A stretch of 64,000 nt of DNA from Peribacillus muralis (GCF_001645685.2 NZ_CP017080.1:2905051-2969050), one strand, 5' to 3'. Shown: positions 17,124-27,513, counted from the first letter of the stretch. Program-made: numbers and translations. Notes: generated by a model from the sequence alone, not told the origin.

Positions 17124-18301
17124 TTCACGAGCCACCTCTTTATTTCTTCTTTATCATTTCTCACTTGTCCATCCAAGACAGCTTTTACGATCATTTCCAA
17201 GACGGCTTTTACCCATGGACCTGGCTTTTCTTGACGCCAATTCACTAAATCCGTCCCCGTCACGGCAAGATCGGACATCGTTTTGATGGTCAGTGAGTCG
17301 TAATGATGCCGGCCGCTTTCCTCTGCATCGAAAACATCCGCCCCCGTCAGGGAAGCCCTTACCTTGAACGCCTGTACAGTCAAGTCGTTCCCTGCCTGGA
17401 ATACCTCTAGTGATGATTTTTCAAATGATGGTTCCTGCTTTACCAGCTGTACAATCCGCTGGACGTTTCGGATCGTTTTCAATGGCAGTTTCCACGCTCT
17501 CAAAGCCGCTTCCATTTCATCATCATTAGTCTGAACCATGATCAATGACCATAACTCTGCCGCCTTTAAATGGCGAAGCGGCAGATCCAGTATTTTCCTT
17601 AAATGGTCCTTCTTGTCCGAAAGTCGGGGCAAGTATTGATATAATCCACTTTCCAGCAAAAGGGAGATCGCCCTCTTCTTGTTTGTGCCATCCATTAACT
17701 TCTCAAATTCGACAAGGATCCTTTCGACTGCAATTTTGCTGATGATGGGGGCATTCACTTGAAGCGAGTGAAACGTATCATAATCCAAATCAAAACCAAG
17801 CTGGCTGACGAACCTTAATGCCCTCATCATCCTTAATGCATCCTCATGAAACCTCTCATGCGGGTTACCGACCGTAATGATCCTTTGCTCTGAAAGATCA
17901 CGCTTCCCATTGAATGGATCGATGATATTCCCCGCTTTATCCATGGCCATGGCATTGATCGTAAAATCCCTTCTCTGCAAGTCCTCCCTCAAAGAGCGGA
18001 CAAATTGGACGGAATCCGGTCTTCGGAAGTCCGAATAACTGCCTTCCGTTCTAAATGTCGTAATTTCATATGTACCTGATGCCGTAATGGCCAGCACCGT
18101 TCCGTGATCGATCCCGATATCCGCCGTTTTGGGGAAAACCTCTTTTATTTCCAAGGGTGTCGCGGAAGTGGCGATGTCCACATCATTTATCGGACGACCC
18201 AGAATATAATCCCTTACAGATCCACCAACAAAATAAGCCTCGAATCCTGCATGTTCAATCTTTTCAAGAATGGGCACCGATTTTAAGAATAATTGATCCA
18301 T
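17108..18301 (-). CDS. cca: CCA tRNA nucleotidyltransferase
   Basis: A 397-aa class II nucleotidyltransferase that adds or repairs the 3'-CCA of tRNAs without a template. Head domain: VGGSVRDYILGR and the catalytic DVD in PINDVDIAT. Flexible neck: RRDFTINAMAMD. The C-terminal body is HD-free, as in Firmicutes. ATG 18301 follows GGAGG with 8-nt spacing and is preferred to the ATG two codons upstream. It sits in the bshA-cca-birA run. Confidence 0.94.
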   Translation of the reverse strand: MDQLFLKSVPILEKIEHAGFEAYFVGGSVRDYILGRPINDVDIATSATPLEIKEVFPKTADIGIDHGTVLAITASGTYEITTFRTEGSYSDFRRPDSVQFVRSLREDLQRRDFTINAMAMDKAGNIIDPFNGKRDLSEQRIITVGNPHERFHEDALRMMRALRFVSQLGFDLDYDTFHSLQVNAPIISKIAVERILVEFEKLMDGTNKKRAISLLLESGLYQYLPRLSDKKDHLRKILDLPLRHLKAAELWSLIMVQTNDDEMEAALRAWKLPLKTIRNVQRIVQLVKQEPSFEKSSLEVFQAGNDLTVQAFKVRASLTGADVFDAEESGRHHYDSLTIKTMSDLAVTGTDLVNWRQEKPGPWVKAVLEMIVKAVLDGQVRNDKEEIKRWLVKCNLS

Positions 18302-18314
18302 CAGCATCCCCTCC

Positions 18315-19454
18315 CTATCTCATTGAGTTAGCTTCAAGAGCTTCCATGTAAATGGCTTCATATTGCGACATGATCGTATCCGAATGAAAATCAGTACTGG
18401 CCCTTTTCAGTGCAGCCTTTGAAAAACGTTCATGTAACGCCGGATCACTTAAAAGACCGATCGCTTTTTCAGCAACCGTCGTGACATCTCCCAGATCACA
18501 TATATAACCAGTCTCCCCATCAATGATGACCTCGGGAATACCGCCGATATCCGTCCCGATACAAGGAACTCCACAGGCCATCGCCTCTAGCAGGACAAGG
18601 CCAAAACTTTCTTTTTCCGATAACAGATATAACAAATCACTAATTGAATATAATTCGGCAAGGTTATCCTGTTTGCCAAGGAACAAGACCGATTCATCGA
18701 TTCCAAGTTCTTTAGCCAAATTCAAGACGGTTGTCACTTCCGGTCCGTCCCCAACCAGGAGAAGCTTGGCAGGAATTTTCTTTTGGGTTAAATAAAACGC
18801 TTGAATCACATCTTTCACACGCTTGACCGAACGGAAATTCGACACATGTATGACCACTTTTTCCTCATCCTTGATGCCATATTCATCTTTCAAGTAATCG
18901 GAATCGGATTTATGGTAATCTCTTTCATCAATGAAATTATATACCGTTTTAATTTCCTTATCGGGCGCGATCAGATCGTATGTTTGTTGAACAAGTGAAT
19001 CTGACACACCTGTAACCACATCTGATTGTTCGATACCGAATTTTATTAAATTGGTCAGTGAAGGATCATGTCCCAGTACGGTTATGTCGGTACCATGAAG
19101 AGTGGTCACGATTTTAACTTCATTGCCTGACATTTGTTTGGCCAGGATCGCACAAACAGCATGGGGAATGGCATAATGCACGTGAAGGATATCCAATTTC
19201 TCCCGTTTCACCACTTCTGCCATCTTGCTAGCAAGCGCCAAATCGTATGGTGGATATTGAAATACGGAATACGAATTCACTTCCACTTGGTGATAATAAA
19301 TATTGTGATACATCTTATTCAGGCGGAAAGGAAGGCTTGAAGAAATAAAATGTATTTCATGGCCTTTCTCCGCAAGCATTTTGCCTAATTCAGTCGCTAC
19401 AACACCTGAACCTCCAACTGTAGGATAGCAGGTAATTCCAATTTTTAATTTCAT
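18315..19454 (-). CDS. bshA: N-acetyl-alpha-D-glucosaminyl L-malate synthase (bacillithiol)
   Basis: A 379-aa GT4 glycosyltransferase ([20 protein letters not shown] near the N-terminus; [27 protein letters not shown] in the C-terminal UDP-sugar site). It joins UDP-GlcNAc and L-malate, the first step of bacillithiol synthesis. bshB1, the next enzyme, lies 4 bp upstream in the same unit, which makes the specific assignment firm. Confidence 0.94.
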   Translation of the reverse strand: MKLKIGITCYPTVGGSGVVATELGKMLAEKGHEIHFISSSLPFRLNKMYHNIYYHQVEVNSYSVFQYPPYDLALASKMAEVVKREKLDILHVHYAIPHAVCAILAKQMSGNEVKIVTTLHGTDITVLGHDPSLTNLIKFGIEQSDVVTGVSDSLVQQTYDLIAPDKEIKTVYNFIDERDYHKSDSDYLKDEYGIKDEEKVVIHVSNFRSVKRVKDVIQAFYLTQKKIPAKLLLVGDGPEVTTVLNLAKELGIDESVLFLGKQDNLAELYSISDLLYLLSEKESFGLVLLEAMACGVPCIGTDIGGIPEVIIDGETGYICDLGDVTTVAEKAIGLLSDPALHERFSKAALKRASTDFHSDTIMSQYEAIYMEALEANSMR

Positions 19455-19458
19455 AAGA

Positions 19459-20172
19459 TTAATTTTCTCCTAACAAATCGGCATCAATCAGTAACGGTTT
19501 CTTTGTCATGAATCCCTCAGCATATGGGACTCCAACTTCTTTGCCAAGCATTCGCTCCCGTGCCTCCACTGTCTCGATATAGCCGTTCACAAGCGGGGTA
19601 TCGACCGTTACATCACTTTTTTCGAATTGGCTGCCGTACGCCCTGAGGCTTTCCAGTTTTTTCGGCAATGTAGAGGTGATGTCCACAACGAAGTCCGGCT
19701 TGTGAAAACCGTTTATCATATAGTAATACATATCTTTAACACGATGATGTGTCACTCCGTCTTCTTCCAAACATTTTCTTACGCCTGCAGAAAAAACCGC
19801 TTCTTCCACTAATTTGGCGCAGTTTCCATGATCGGGATGGCGATCAGCCGCAAAAGGAGCAAACACGAGTGAAGGTTTGTACTTGCGAATGACGGTTATG
19901 ATTTGATTTATGTATTCCGCTTTCATATATAGCCCGCGGTCGGGTAAATCAAGGGATATTCGCTCCACTCCAAGGATGTCTGCAGCCTTTTTCGCTTCCT
20001 TTAGTCTTAACGGCACGGATCCATTCGATGACATTTCAGCTTTGGTCAAATCACATATTACGATTTTCTTGCCTTGCTGTACATATTTAGCGATCGTGCC
20101 GCCCATACCGATTTCAACATCATCGGCGTGTGCACCGAACGCCAGAATATCTATATTACTTTTGTTTATCAT
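19459..20172 (-). CDS. bshB1: Bacillithiol biosynthesis deacetylase BshB1
   Basis: A 237-aa LmbE/PIG-L zinc deacetylase with the AHADD metal motif in [16 protein letters not shown] and a later zinc histidine in ADRHPDHGN. It removes the acetyl group from GlcNAc-malate. The start ATG 20172 follows AAGGTGAG and overlaps the end of mgsA by 17 nt. The open frame extends 16 codons further upstream but lacks support. Confidence 0.93.
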   Translation of the reverse strand: MINKSNIDILAFGAHADDVEIGMGGTIAKYVQQGKKIVICDLTKAEMSSNGSVPLRLKEAKKAADILGVERISLDLPDRGLYMKAEYINQIITVIRKYKPSLVFAPFAADRHPDHGNCAKLVEEAVFSAGVRKCLEEDGVTHHRVKDMYYYMINGFHKPDFVVDITSTLPKKLESLRAYGSQFEKSDVTVDTPLVNGYIETVEARERMLGKEVGVPYAEGFMTKKPLLIDADLLGEN

Positions 20173-20581
20173 TAATCTCACCTTGTTTTTTTCGTAGTTT
20201 AAGCCAGTCCATATACCCATGCTTCAAACCTTGTATCAGTACTTCTGCCGTACCCATATTGGTCGCCAAGGGAATTTCATACACGTCGGAAAGGCGGATA
20301 AGGGCCGATACATCAGGTTCATGGGGCTGTGACGTCAATGGATCGCGGAAAAATAAGACCATATCCATTTCCCCGCGTGCAATCATGGCTCCAATTTCCT
20401 GATCTCCGCCTAGTGGTCCTGAATGAAAGCGATGAACTGTCAAGGATACTTCTTCCATGATTCGTTTCCCGGTCGTTCCTGTTGCAAATAATTCATGCTG
20501 CTGAAATACTGATTTATACGCTGTTACAAATTGAATGATATCTTCTTTTTTCTTATCATGGGCAATTAAGGCAATTTTCAT
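20156..20581 (-). CDS. mgsA: Methylglyoxal synthase
   Basis: A 141-aa enzyme converting dihydroxyacetone phosphate to methylglyoxal, a bypass of glycolysis. The phosphate-binding segments ATGTTGKRI and [14 protein letters not shown] and the catalytic Asp in that block are intact. It overlaps bshB1, and bacillithiol is known to help detoxify methylglyoxal, so the linkage makes functional sense. Confidence 0.94.
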   Translation of the reverse strand: MKIALIAHDKKKEDIIQFVTAYKSVFQQHELFATGTTGKRIMEEVSLTVHRFHSGPLGGDQEIGAMIARGEMDMVLFFRDPLTSQPHEPDVSALIRLSDVYEIPLATNMGTAEVLIQGLKHGYMDWLKLRKKQGEINDKQK

Positions 20582-20598
20582 CGTATATCCTCCACTCC

Positions 20599-21399
20599 CT
20601 ATTCAATAATATTTTCCAGACCGTATACAAGTATGTCCAATTTCATGACCGTATCTACGGCAAGTTTAACCCCAGACATGAAGGATGCCCGATTAAAGGA
20701 ATCATGCCTAACCGTCAGCAGCTCCCCATCACTTCCGAAAAGCACCTGTTGATGTGCGACGAGCCCAGGAAGCCGAACACTATGGATATGCATGCCGTCT
20801 ACATTCGCTCCCCTTGCTCCCTGAATGGTTTCTTTCTCATTGGGGTGGCCTTGTTGCTTCGTTTCCCTTACCGCTGCAATCATATCCGCCGTTTTGGAGG
20901 CCGTTCCTGAAGGTGCATCCAGTTTCTGATCATGATGCATTTCAATGATTTCCACATCCGGGAAATATTTAGCCGCCATTTGGGAAAACTTCATCATCAA
21001 TATGGCACCTATTGCAAAATTTGGTGCGATAATGCAGCCGATGCCTTTTTCCTTAGTCAATGATTCCAGCTTCGCTAAATCTTCCTTCGTAAAACCGGTC
21101 GTGCCCACTACGGGCCGGATGTTGTGGTTCAGCGCGGTTTCGGTATGGTACATCCCGACTTCCGGTGTAGTCAAATCAATCAATACATCTGCTTTCACCG
21201 TAGAAAAGCATTCGTTTATATCCGAAAAAACAGGCACCTCCATGCCTTGAAAACCTTCTATGGAGGAAAGGGTAATTCCGTTATGTTTATGATCGATGAC
21301 AGCCGCCAACTCAAATTCTTCTGTCCTTTGCACCAGCTTCACCGCTTCATTTCCCATTCTGCCACGCGGACCGGCTACAATCACTTTTACTTTACTCAT
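20599..21399 (-). CDS. dapB: 4-hydroxy-tetrahydrodipicolinate reductase
   Basis: A 266-aa NAD(P)H reductase of the lysine/diaminopimelate pathway: dinucleotide loop [15 protein letters not shown] at residues 7–21 and the active-site block [18 protein letters not shown] 21399 follows GGAGGGGGAAAG and overlaps the ypjD stop by 8 nt. Eighteen extra upstream codons in the open frame are not part of the family. The dapA partner is not adjacent; the DapA-like gene in the hpa cluster is probably not its partner. Confidence 0.94.
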   Translation of the reverse strand: MSKVKVIVAGPRGRMGNEAVKLVQRTEEFELAAVIDHKHNGITLSSIEGFQGMEVPVFSDINECFSTVKADVLIDLTTPEVGMYHTETALNHNIRPVVGTTGFTKEDLAKLESLTKEKGIGCIIAPNFAIGAILMMKFSQMAAKYFPDVEIIEMHHDQKLDAPSGTASKTADMIAAVRETKQQGHPNEKETIQGARGANVDGMHIHSVRLPGLVAHQQVLFGSDGELLTVRHDSFNRASFMSGVKLAVDTVMKLDILVYGLENIIE

Positions 21400-21751
21400 C
21401 TTTACTTTCCCCCTCCGTTTTATCTTCTTTTTTTGTCCATCTATCTTTATCACGGGTTGTAAACTTCTGCATCACCTTATCATGTGAGTTCTGGAGGTCG
21501 ATACCTAAAGAATTGGCAAAACAAATCAAAACAAAAAGCATGTCGCCCAATTCTTCCTCTACCGTGTTCTCGTCCTCCGTCGTTTTCTTCGGTTTTTCAC
21601 CATGGAAATGATTGACCTCCCTAGCCAGCTCCCCCAGCTCTTCAGTCATGCGAGCGAGCATGGCCAGAGGGCTGAAATAGCCTTCCTTGAATTGACCTAT
21701 GTATTCGTCTACCTCAGCCTGCATTTGTTGAATCGTCTTGTGCTTTTCCAT
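21392..21751 (-). CDS. ypjD: MazG-like nucleoside triphosphate pyrophosphohydrolase YpjD
   Basis: A 119-aa all-alpha NTP pyrophosphatase with the MazG metal motifs [10 protein letters not shown] and [11 protein letters not shown]. The family hydrolyses (d)NTPs, possibly damaged ones, to the monophosphate. The substrate here is unknown. The start ATG 21751 uses GGGTGA. It is the first gene of the ypjD-dapB-mgsA-bshB1-bshA-cca-birA run. Confidence 0.87.
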   Translation of the reverse strand: MEKHKTIQQMQAEVDEYIGQFKEGYFSPLAMLARMTEELGELAREVNHFHGEKPKKTTEDENTVEEELGDMLFVLICFANSLGIDLQNSHDKVMQKFTTRDKDRWTKKEDKTEGESKDE

Positions 21752-21919
21752 ATAGTCACCCAATCTCGATTTTCGTTTACAAACTTTATGTCTTCTCCAT
21801 GTTAGCTAAAAGTGAAACAGATGACAACAGATACGTTTGCGAAACACAATTGCCCATAGTTGGTTAATTAGTTATAATAAGTCAATTGATGTTTTACTCA
21901 ACCATTTGGAGGTATGGAG

Positions 21920-22792
21920 ATGCTTTACGGCTTAAAACTAAAAAATACACTATTCATCCTATTTGGGGCTGGAATCTTTGCCTTTGGCCTTGTACATTTC
22001 AACATGCAAAATAATTTGGCAGAAGGCGGCTTCACCGGTCTAACCTTGATTATATATCAACTTGTCGGCATAAATCCTTCCTATTCCAATTTGGTTTTGA
22101 ACATTCCCCTGTTTTTAATCGGGTGGAAATATTTAGGTCGCACTTCCTTCCTTTATACACTCATTGGAACGGTAGGCCTTTCGGTTTGGCTATGGGTGTT
22201 TGAAAAGTACCAAATCCATATCAACCTCGGAAACGACTTGATGCTGGTAGCGCTGTTTGCCGGGGTATTTGTCGGTGTCGGTCTTGGTATAATCTTTCGT
22301 TACGGGGGAACAACGGGGGGAGTCGATATCATTGCCCGTTTTGCACATCGGTATTTAGGAATGGGCATGGGACGTACCATGTTCATCTTTGATGCCGTCG
22401 TGATCGGCCTATCCATCCTCACCTACTTGGACTATCGCCAAGCGATGTATACGCTTGTTGCCGTATTTATCGGGGCTAGAGTGATCGACTTCATGCAGGA
22501 AGGAGCGTATGCAGCCAGAGGGGCGATGATCATTAGTGAAAAGAACGACGAAATTGCCCAAAAGATCATGAAAGATATGGAGAGGGGCGTGACGGTCTTA
22601 CGAGGATATGGATCCTTCACTCGGAATGACCGGGAAGTTTTGTATTGCGTAGTTGCCAAAAATGAGCTTGTCCGCTTAAAAAATGCCATTACATCAGTTG
22701 ATCCCCATGCCTTCGTATCCGTAAGTGAAGTGCATGACGTATTGGGTGAGGGCTTCACCCTTGATGAGAATAAGAATCCGATAGAAAGGTGA
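21920..22792 (+). CDS. ypjC: YitT/YpjC-family membrane protein
   Basis: A 290-aa protein with five or six hydrophobic segments in residues 5–185, including GGTTGGVDIIARF, followed by a cytoplasmic DUF2179 domain (about 205–285; GVTVLRGYGSFTRNDREVLYCVV). Proteins of this family are thought to transport small molecules, but the substrate is unknown. It is one of the few plus-strand core genes. GGAGG is best spaced for ATG 21920 rather than the ATG two codons earlier. Confidence 0.87.
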   Translation: MLYGLKLKNTLFILFGAGIFAFGLVHFNMQNNLAEGGFTGLTLIIYQLVGINPSYSNLVLNIPLFLIGWKYLGRTSFLYTLIGTVGLSVWLWVFEKYQIHINLGNDLMLVALFAGVFVGVGLGIIFRYGGTTGGVDIIARFAHRYLGMGMGRTMFIFDAVVIGLSILTYLDYRQAMYTLVAVFIGARVIDFMQEGAYAARGAMIISEKNDEIAQKIMKDMERGVTVLRGYGSFTRNDREVLYCVVAKNELVRLKNAITSVDPHAFVSVSEVHDVLGEGFTLDENKNPIER

Positions 22793-22865
22793 TTCATCAT
22801 TCTGAAGGATTCCCGGAAACGCTTAATTTCATGACAAGCCATCTTTTCATGCTTAACGTATACGA

Positions 22866-22895
22866 AAAAGGACGCCATCATATGATGGCGTCCTT
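22866..22895. terminator. Convergent terminator between ypjC and the zinc metallopeptidase gene
   Basis: AAGGACGCCATCA is followed directly by its complement around 22880/22881, a near-perfect palindrome. The minus-strand side continues into TTTTT. Confidence 0.85.
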
Positions 22896-22901
22896 GACCT
22901 A

Positions 22902-23579
22902 TTAATCCTCATCCCTCATCATGCCTGTATACATCAGCAGAAGGCGGACCAGTTCAAGCACGGCTACAAGAGCGGCAGCAACATACGTCATCGCAGCAGC
23001 ACTCAATACCTTTTTCGTCTCCCGCTCTTCGTCATTCCGGATGACACCAACTGAAACGAGTTGGTCCATTGCACGTGACGAAGCATTGAACTCGACCGGC
23101 AGTGTAATCACTTGGAATACTACAGCCGCTGCCATAAATACGATCCCCGCCAATAGCAACCCTGGAATACGAGCCAACATCCCGACTAAAATCAAAATCC
23201 AAGATATGTTGGAACCAAAGTTAGCTACCGGTACCAATGCATGGCGAAAACGCAGGAATGCGTACGCTTCTTTATCTTGGATCGCATGTCCGACTTCATG
23301 CGCCGCGACAGCTACACCTGCAACCGAGTGACCGTGATAGTTGTCCGTTGATAACCGTACCGTTTTATCTCTTGGATCATAATGGTCAGATAGCATTCCA
23401 GGCGTCTCTTCCACCCTTACATTGAACAGCCCATTTTGATCCAAAATGGCCCTTGCCGTCTCAGCACCATTCATCCCGGAAGATGCCGGCACTTGGGAAT
23501 ACTTTTTATACGTACTTTTCACTTTCATTTGAGCATAAATCGGGATTAAAATGATAATCGCCAAATATATGAAATACAT
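22902..23579 (-). CDS. Membrane zinc metallopeptidase (YugP/peptidase M-type, HExxH)
   Basis: A 225-aa protein with the zinc motif HEVGH in AVAAHEVGHAIQ near residue 95 and three transmembrane segments (1–15, about 125–165 and 195–215). It resembles B. subtilis YugP. The substrate is unknown. It lies between ypjC and ypjB, where B. subtilis has no such gene as far as I recall, and has its own terminator. Confidence 0.83.
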   Translation of the reverse strand: MYFIYLAIIILIPIYAQMKVKSTYKKYSQVPASSGMNGAETARAILDQNGLFNVRVEETPGMLSDHYDPRDKTVRLSTDNYHGHSVAGVAVAAHEVGHAIQDKEAYAFLRFRHALVPVANFGSNISWILILVGMLARIPGLLLAGIVFMAAAVVFQVITLPVEFNASSRAMDQLVSVGVIRNDEERETKKVLSAAAMTYVAAALVAVLELVRLLLMYTGMMRDED

Positions 23580-23664
23580 GGTCTCCTCCTATAACTATAA
23601 TTACTCTTAATTCTATGGATAGAAGACACCCCTGTCAAATATAGTGTTCTCTCCCCTTCTATTT

Positions 23665-24450
23665 TTAATCATTATGTTGCTTTCTTGGTTTTTCCCGATC
23701 TCCTTTGTATTTTCTCCAGCCTACATAAGAAAGAGTCATGATGATGATGCTTCCCGTAGATATGATGACCCACCAAAGCGAAGGATCGGTATCATCTTCT
23801 CCCATATCTTCAAAAATGGAAGTCAGTTCGGTTTGTAAAGCGTCCAGCTCCTTTTGACCTTCACCATCATTGATCACTTCCGGTCTATACTGGTTAATGT
23901 ATTGGATCCTTGTGTCCAATTGCTGCATCGTTTCTTTGGAAAGGTCCACTTTCAAGCTTGGATAGATCATTTCATATTGTGATAGGAATAAGTTCAATTG
24001 ACTGTTGAAGGTAATCGTGTCTTGTTTGATGGCTGCATTCTTCGTCTGCTGGAAAGAACTCATCATCTGATCCTCCATTTCGGTCCAAAGGGGCTGATGA
24101 GTTGACTTGACCGCATCAACGACAAGGCGGAATTTCGTCACAGAATTGACTTTTTCGGAATCCCCCTTGTTCATATCCTTTATCGTCATCAACGCCTCAT
24201 TATGAGCTACAGTGATAATGCGAAGTTCGTCCATATCAAGAATCTGCTCTTTCGCTGTCTCTTTTAAAAACCGGTCAGAAAAATACGTCAACATCTTTTC
24301 CGAATCTCCATATCGCTTCAACTTGGTCATTTCCAAGGCTCTATCGGAAATGTTATCCAATTGCTCCAAACTTGAAGAGGATTCTGCATAGACAGGGAAT
24401 TGTAAGACGACAAATGAAACAGCAATGGTCAATATGAATTTTTTCAACAT
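23665..24450 (-). CDS. ypjB: Sporulation protein YpjB
   Basis: A 261-aa protein with an N-terminal signal peptide (to about residue 22, ...QFPVYAESS), a long helical extracytoplasmic part and a C-terminal transmembrane helix (about 225–245) before a basic tail. It belongs to the YpjB sporulation family; the molecular role is not known. It lies downstream of ypjA, as in B. subtilis. Confidence 0.8.
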   Translation of the reverse strand: MLKKFILTIAVSFVVLQFPVYAESSSSLEQLDNISDRALEMTKLKRYGDSEKMLTYFSDRFLKETAKEQILDMDELRIITVAHNEALMTIKDMNKGDSEKVNSVTKFRLVVDAVKSTHQPLWTEMEDQMMSSFQQTKNAAIKQDTITFNSQLNLFLSQYEMIYPSLKVDLSKETMQQLDTRIQYINQYRPEVINDGEGQKELDALQTELTSIFEDMGEDDTDPSLWWVIISTGSIIIMTLSYVGWRKYKGDREKPRKQHND

Positions 24451-24521
24451 GCTACTCGTCCCTCCTCATATCTCTACTAAAACGATATGAAACAAAAAAC
24501 ATGAGTAGACCTTGTTCCACA

Positions 24522-24570
24522 TAAAAAAGTTAACCTCGCCTTTACAAAACTGTAGCGAGGTTAACTTTTT
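24522..24570 (-). terminator. Terminator of ypjA
   Basis: AAGTTAACCTCGC and its complement (24527–24539 and 24555–24567) form a 13-bp stem with a T-run on the minus strand. The hairpin begins inside the ypjA stop codon region. Confidence 0.85.
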
Positions 24571-25165
24571 AATGAATGAAAGAAAGCGTAATTCGTTTTT
24601 TTCTATACCCGAAGTACCAGCCAACAAAGATGGAAAGGATACTGAGCCAAAAAGTAAAATAGCCGATTTCATTCATATACATCAATAGATCACGGTATAT
24701 AGGCATCATTTCAAAAACGTAATCAATTATGTCATTATGTATCGTCCATATTCCCGCAACAATCAAATGCCAAGGCTTTATTCGGTAAAATGGTGCATAT
24801 AATATTCCTTGAATCGCCATGCCCAAGTGGGAGGCCATTAACATATAACCTTCCCATGGCAATGTACCTGTTGTCACTAGCGTCATTACATTCATGACAA
24901 CTGCCCAAATGCCATATTTGAATAAGGTTATGATCGCTAAAGCTTCCATTAGACCAAAATTCCTTTTTAACAGGAATCCCAATAGCACAAACACAAAAAA
25001 CAGGCTTGCTGTCGGGCTATCCGGTACGAAGGCCAAAAATATGCCTGGCGTCTCTTCCAATTGCCTCCCGTACCAATAATACCCAAATGCAGTCCCGAGT
25101 ACATTTATGATGAATAACAAAACTAGCATTTGCCGACTGGCAAGCCACCCATAAATAACATTCAT
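24569..25165 (-). CDS. ypjA: DUF1405 membrane protein YpjA
   Basis: A 198-aa protein with about six hydrophobic helices (LVLLFIINVLGTAFGYYW at the start), matching the DUF1405 family found next to qcr and ypjB in bacilli. Function unknown. ATG 25165 with AGGTTAAGGGA upstream is chosen over an open frame that extends 21 codons more. Confidence 0.82.
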   Translation of the reverse strand: MNVIYGWLASRQMLVLLFIINVLGTAFGYYWYGRQLEETPGIFLAFVPDSPTASLFFVFVLLGFLLKRNFGLMEALAIITLFKYGIWAVVMNVMTLVTTGTLPWEGYMLMASHLGMAIQGILYAPFYRIKPWHLIVAGIWTIHNDIIDYVFEMMPIYRDLLMYMNEIGYFTFWLSILSIFVGWYFGYRKKRITLSFIH

Positions 25166-25273
25166 TCCCTTAACCTCTCTTACATTCTCAATTATTCTCA
25201 TTCTACAGGTCTTTCTCGAGAAAACCAAGAAATTATCTTCAATTTCTTTTCATTTCCGCTTCAATTTACCAAT

Positions 25274-25308
25274 AAAAAAAGCCGACAACCGCAGTCGTCA
25301 GCTTTTTC
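25274..25308 (-). terminator. Terminator of qcrABC
   Basis: GCTGAC...GTCGGC stem on the minus strand, followed by seven T (25274–25280). It lies 36 bp after the qcrC stop. Confidence 0.83.
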
Positions 25309-25344
25309 GTTTGTTCTGCTTGTGGTGGAAACTGAATGTTTCGC

Positions 25345-26112
25345 TTATTTCGCCGATAATCCAGATACGAATTCAGCCAATGTTGCCAATTCTTTATCTG
25401 AACCTTTAAACATGCCAGCTGGCATCGCACCCTGTCCTTTGACAGCGATTTTTGAGATTTCTTCTGGACTTAGTCCCGTGTCTATCAAGCTTGGTGCTCC
25501 TGCACCGCCAGTTAATTCAGCACCATGGCAACTGATACAGCCATTTTTATCCATCAGCTTGTATCCATCGCTGTCTTTATCGATGTCTGCACCTTCGACG
25601 ATTGCCCCTTGCTTCTTGGAAGCTTCCCAGTCATGATGGGCAGCGGACTCCCATGTTAAATAAAAAACACCGGCAATGGCCAATAGCATGAAGCCGACAG
25701 CAAACGGACGTTTCGCTGGGCTCCGCTCTGGACCACGGTCCAAAAAAGGCGCCAAAAGCAATGCCCCGAAAGCCAAACCGGGAATGACGAGAGCCCCGAT
25801 TGCATTGTATGGTCCTGAAGCATACGTATACTTAAGTAATTGGTAAAGGAATAGGAAATACCAGTCAGGCAGCGGGATATACGCTGTATCTGTAGGATCT
25901 GCTATCCTTTCCAATGGAGATGGATGTGCGATTGTCAGGCATAGGTAGCCAACAAGAAATACAGCTCCAACCATCCATTCCTTTAAAAGGAAATTAGGCC
26001 AAAATGCTTCAGTTTTTCCTGGATATTCTGAGTAATCTTTCGGAATATTCGGTTTACGGTTCGCGGAAATACGCGAGTCACCTACGAATTTCATACCTTT
26101 CCCACGATGCAT
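25345..26112 (-). CDS. qcrC: Menaquinol:cytochrome c reductase, cytochrome b/c subunit
   Basis: A 255-aa fusion typical of bacilli. Residues 1–155 resemble the subunit IV part of the b6f complex (PDWYFLFLYQLLKY; FLDRGPERSP), and residues 170–255 are a cytochrome c domain with CISCH as the haem site near residue 190. It transfers electrons from the Rieske protein to the cytochrome c pool in the membrane. Last gene of qcrABC. Confidence 0.95.
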   Translation of the reverse strand: MHRGKGMKFVGDSRISANRKPNIPKDYSEYPGKTEAFWPNFLLKEWMVGAVFLVGYLCLTIAHPSPLERIADPTDTAYIPLPDWYFLFLYQLLKYTYASGPYNAIGALVIPGLAFGALLLAPFLDRGPERSPAKRPFAVGFMLLAIAGVFYLTWESAAHHDWEASKKQGAIVEGADIDKDSDGYKLMDKNGCISCHGAELTGGAGAPSLIDTGLSPEEISKIAVKGQGAMPAGMFKGSDKELATLAEFVSGLSAK

Positions 26113-26168
26113 TGAACAATTCCCCTCCTTTATGAAAAGGTTTTTTTGGTTCTTGGTTCATAATTCTC

Positions 26169-26843
26169 TTATAGCGGACCTGAAATACCTTGTTTACGGA
26201 TCATTAAGAAATGAGCCGCCAGTAAAGCGAATAATGCTGCAGGCAGGAAGAATACATGAATGGCGAAGAATCGTGTCAATGTCTGTGCTCCGACAATGGT
26301 TGGGTCTCCTGCGATCAATGTCTTGAGTGCCGGTCCCATTAAAGGTACCGAATCGACGATTGTCAACGTAACTTTCGTCGCGAATAGCGCTTTCATATCC
26401 CACGGCAGTAAATAACCGGTCAAGCCTAGTGCCAGCATGATGAAGAAAATCAATACGCCGACCATCCAGTTCAATTCACGCGGTTTTTTATAAGCTCCCT
26501 GGAAGAAGACACGAAGAGTATGTAAAAACATCATAACAATAACGAGACTCGCTCCCCAGTGATGCATACCACGTACAATTTGACCGAAAGCAACTTCATT
26601 TTGTAAATAATAAACAGATTCCCAAGCGTTTTTAATGTCCGGGACATAGTACATGGTCAAGAACATGCCTGATAAAATTTGGATGACCGTGATGAAAAAT
26701 GTTAACCCACCAAAACAATATACGAATGCAGAAAAATGATGTGCGGGGTTAACATGTTCAGGAACCTCATGGTCAGCAATATCCCGCCATAACGGCGTAA
26801 TGTCTAAACGCTCGTCCACCCAGTCATATAACTTTGTTAACAA
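26169..26843 (-). CDS. qcrB: Menaquinol:cytochrome c reductase, cytochrome b subunit
   Basis: A 224-aa cytochrome b6-type protein with four transmembrane helices that bind haem. Markers are NPAHHFSAFVYCFGGL, GMHHWGASLVIVMMFLHTLRVF and the quinol-site region. It oxidises menaquinol. The gene follows qcrA by 3 bp and precedes qcrC. Confidence 0.95.
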   Translation of the reverse strand: MLTKLYDWVDERLDITPLWRDIADHEVPEHVNPAHHFSAFVYCFGGLTFFITVIQILSGMFLTMYYVPDIKNAWESVYYLQNEVAFGQIVRGMHHWGASLVIVMMFLHTLRVFFQGAYKKPRELNWMVGVLIFFIMLALGLTGYLLPWDMKALFATKVTLTIVDSVPLMGPALKTLIAGDPTIVGAQTLTRFFAIHVFFLPAALFALLAAHFLMIRKQGISGPL

Positions 26844-26846
26844 TGT

Positions 26847-27353
26847 TTACGCCTCCCCGTGCGGTTTTAGTCGACCCAAGTAAAGAATTCCATCTTTTTC
26901 TTTCGTTTCATAGACATCCAAAGGTGAAACTGGAGGTGTCCCTTTTACGTTGACGCCATCTTTCGTATACCTGCCGTAATGGCAAGGACAGAAAAATTGA
27001 TTCGGATGGGATTTATCCGTATTCCACGCCACCGTACACCCTAAATGCTTACAGATTGGAGATAATGCAATGATTTTTCCATCATCCATCTTGTACACCC
27101 AAGCTGTATTTGTTTCTTCAGACTCATACCACCCATCGACCTGTTTAAAACTAAAGTCAACACGAGTCGGTTCGGTAGTCAGTTCGCTCACCTTCTGTTT
27201 GGTTGCAATGTAATCTCCGGCTTTATCTGCAGATAATACAGGATCGATCGCAAACCTTACCATCGGCATCAACATACCGGCCGCCATAAATCCACCAACG
27301 CCAGTAAGTGTGTAATTAAGGAATTGACGTCGTGAAACATTATGCTTGCTCAT
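26847..27353 (-). CDS. qcrA: Menaquinol:cytochrome c reductase, Rieske iron-sulfur subunit
   Basis: A 168-aa protein. The SRRQFL motif and hydrophobic segment at residues 7–35 fit a Tat-type membrane anchor. The [2Fe-2S] ligands are in CKHLGC and CPCHYG. First gene of the operon, behind a consensus sigma-A promoter. Confidence 0.95.
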   Translation of the reverse strand: MSKHNVSRRQFLNYTLTGVGGFMAAGMLMPMVRFAIDPVLSADKAGDYIATKQKVSELTTEPTRVDFSFKQVDGWYESEETNTAWVYKMDDGKIIALSPICKHLGCTVAWNTDKSHPNQFFCPCHYGRYTKDGVNVKGTPPVSPLDVYETKEKDGILYLGRLKPHGEA

Positions 27354-27432
27354 GCGTTTTCCCCCCCTCTATTACTATACTGAGAGTCCAAAGGACCAAT
27401 TAATAGCAACACTATAAAACTAGGACATTTCC

Positions 27433-27461
27433 ATGATATCTCAATAATTTACCAAGGTCAA
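27433..27461 (-). promoter_or_regulatory. Sigma-A promoter of qcrABC
   Basis: TTGACC (27456–27461), 17-bp spacer, TATCAT (27433–27438) on the minus strand, about 75 bp upstream of the qcrA start. Confidence 0.7.
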
Positions 27462-27513
27462 TATTTGTAAAACCCAAAAGGTGGCAACTATGTGTCAAAT
27501 TATGCGAAAAATC

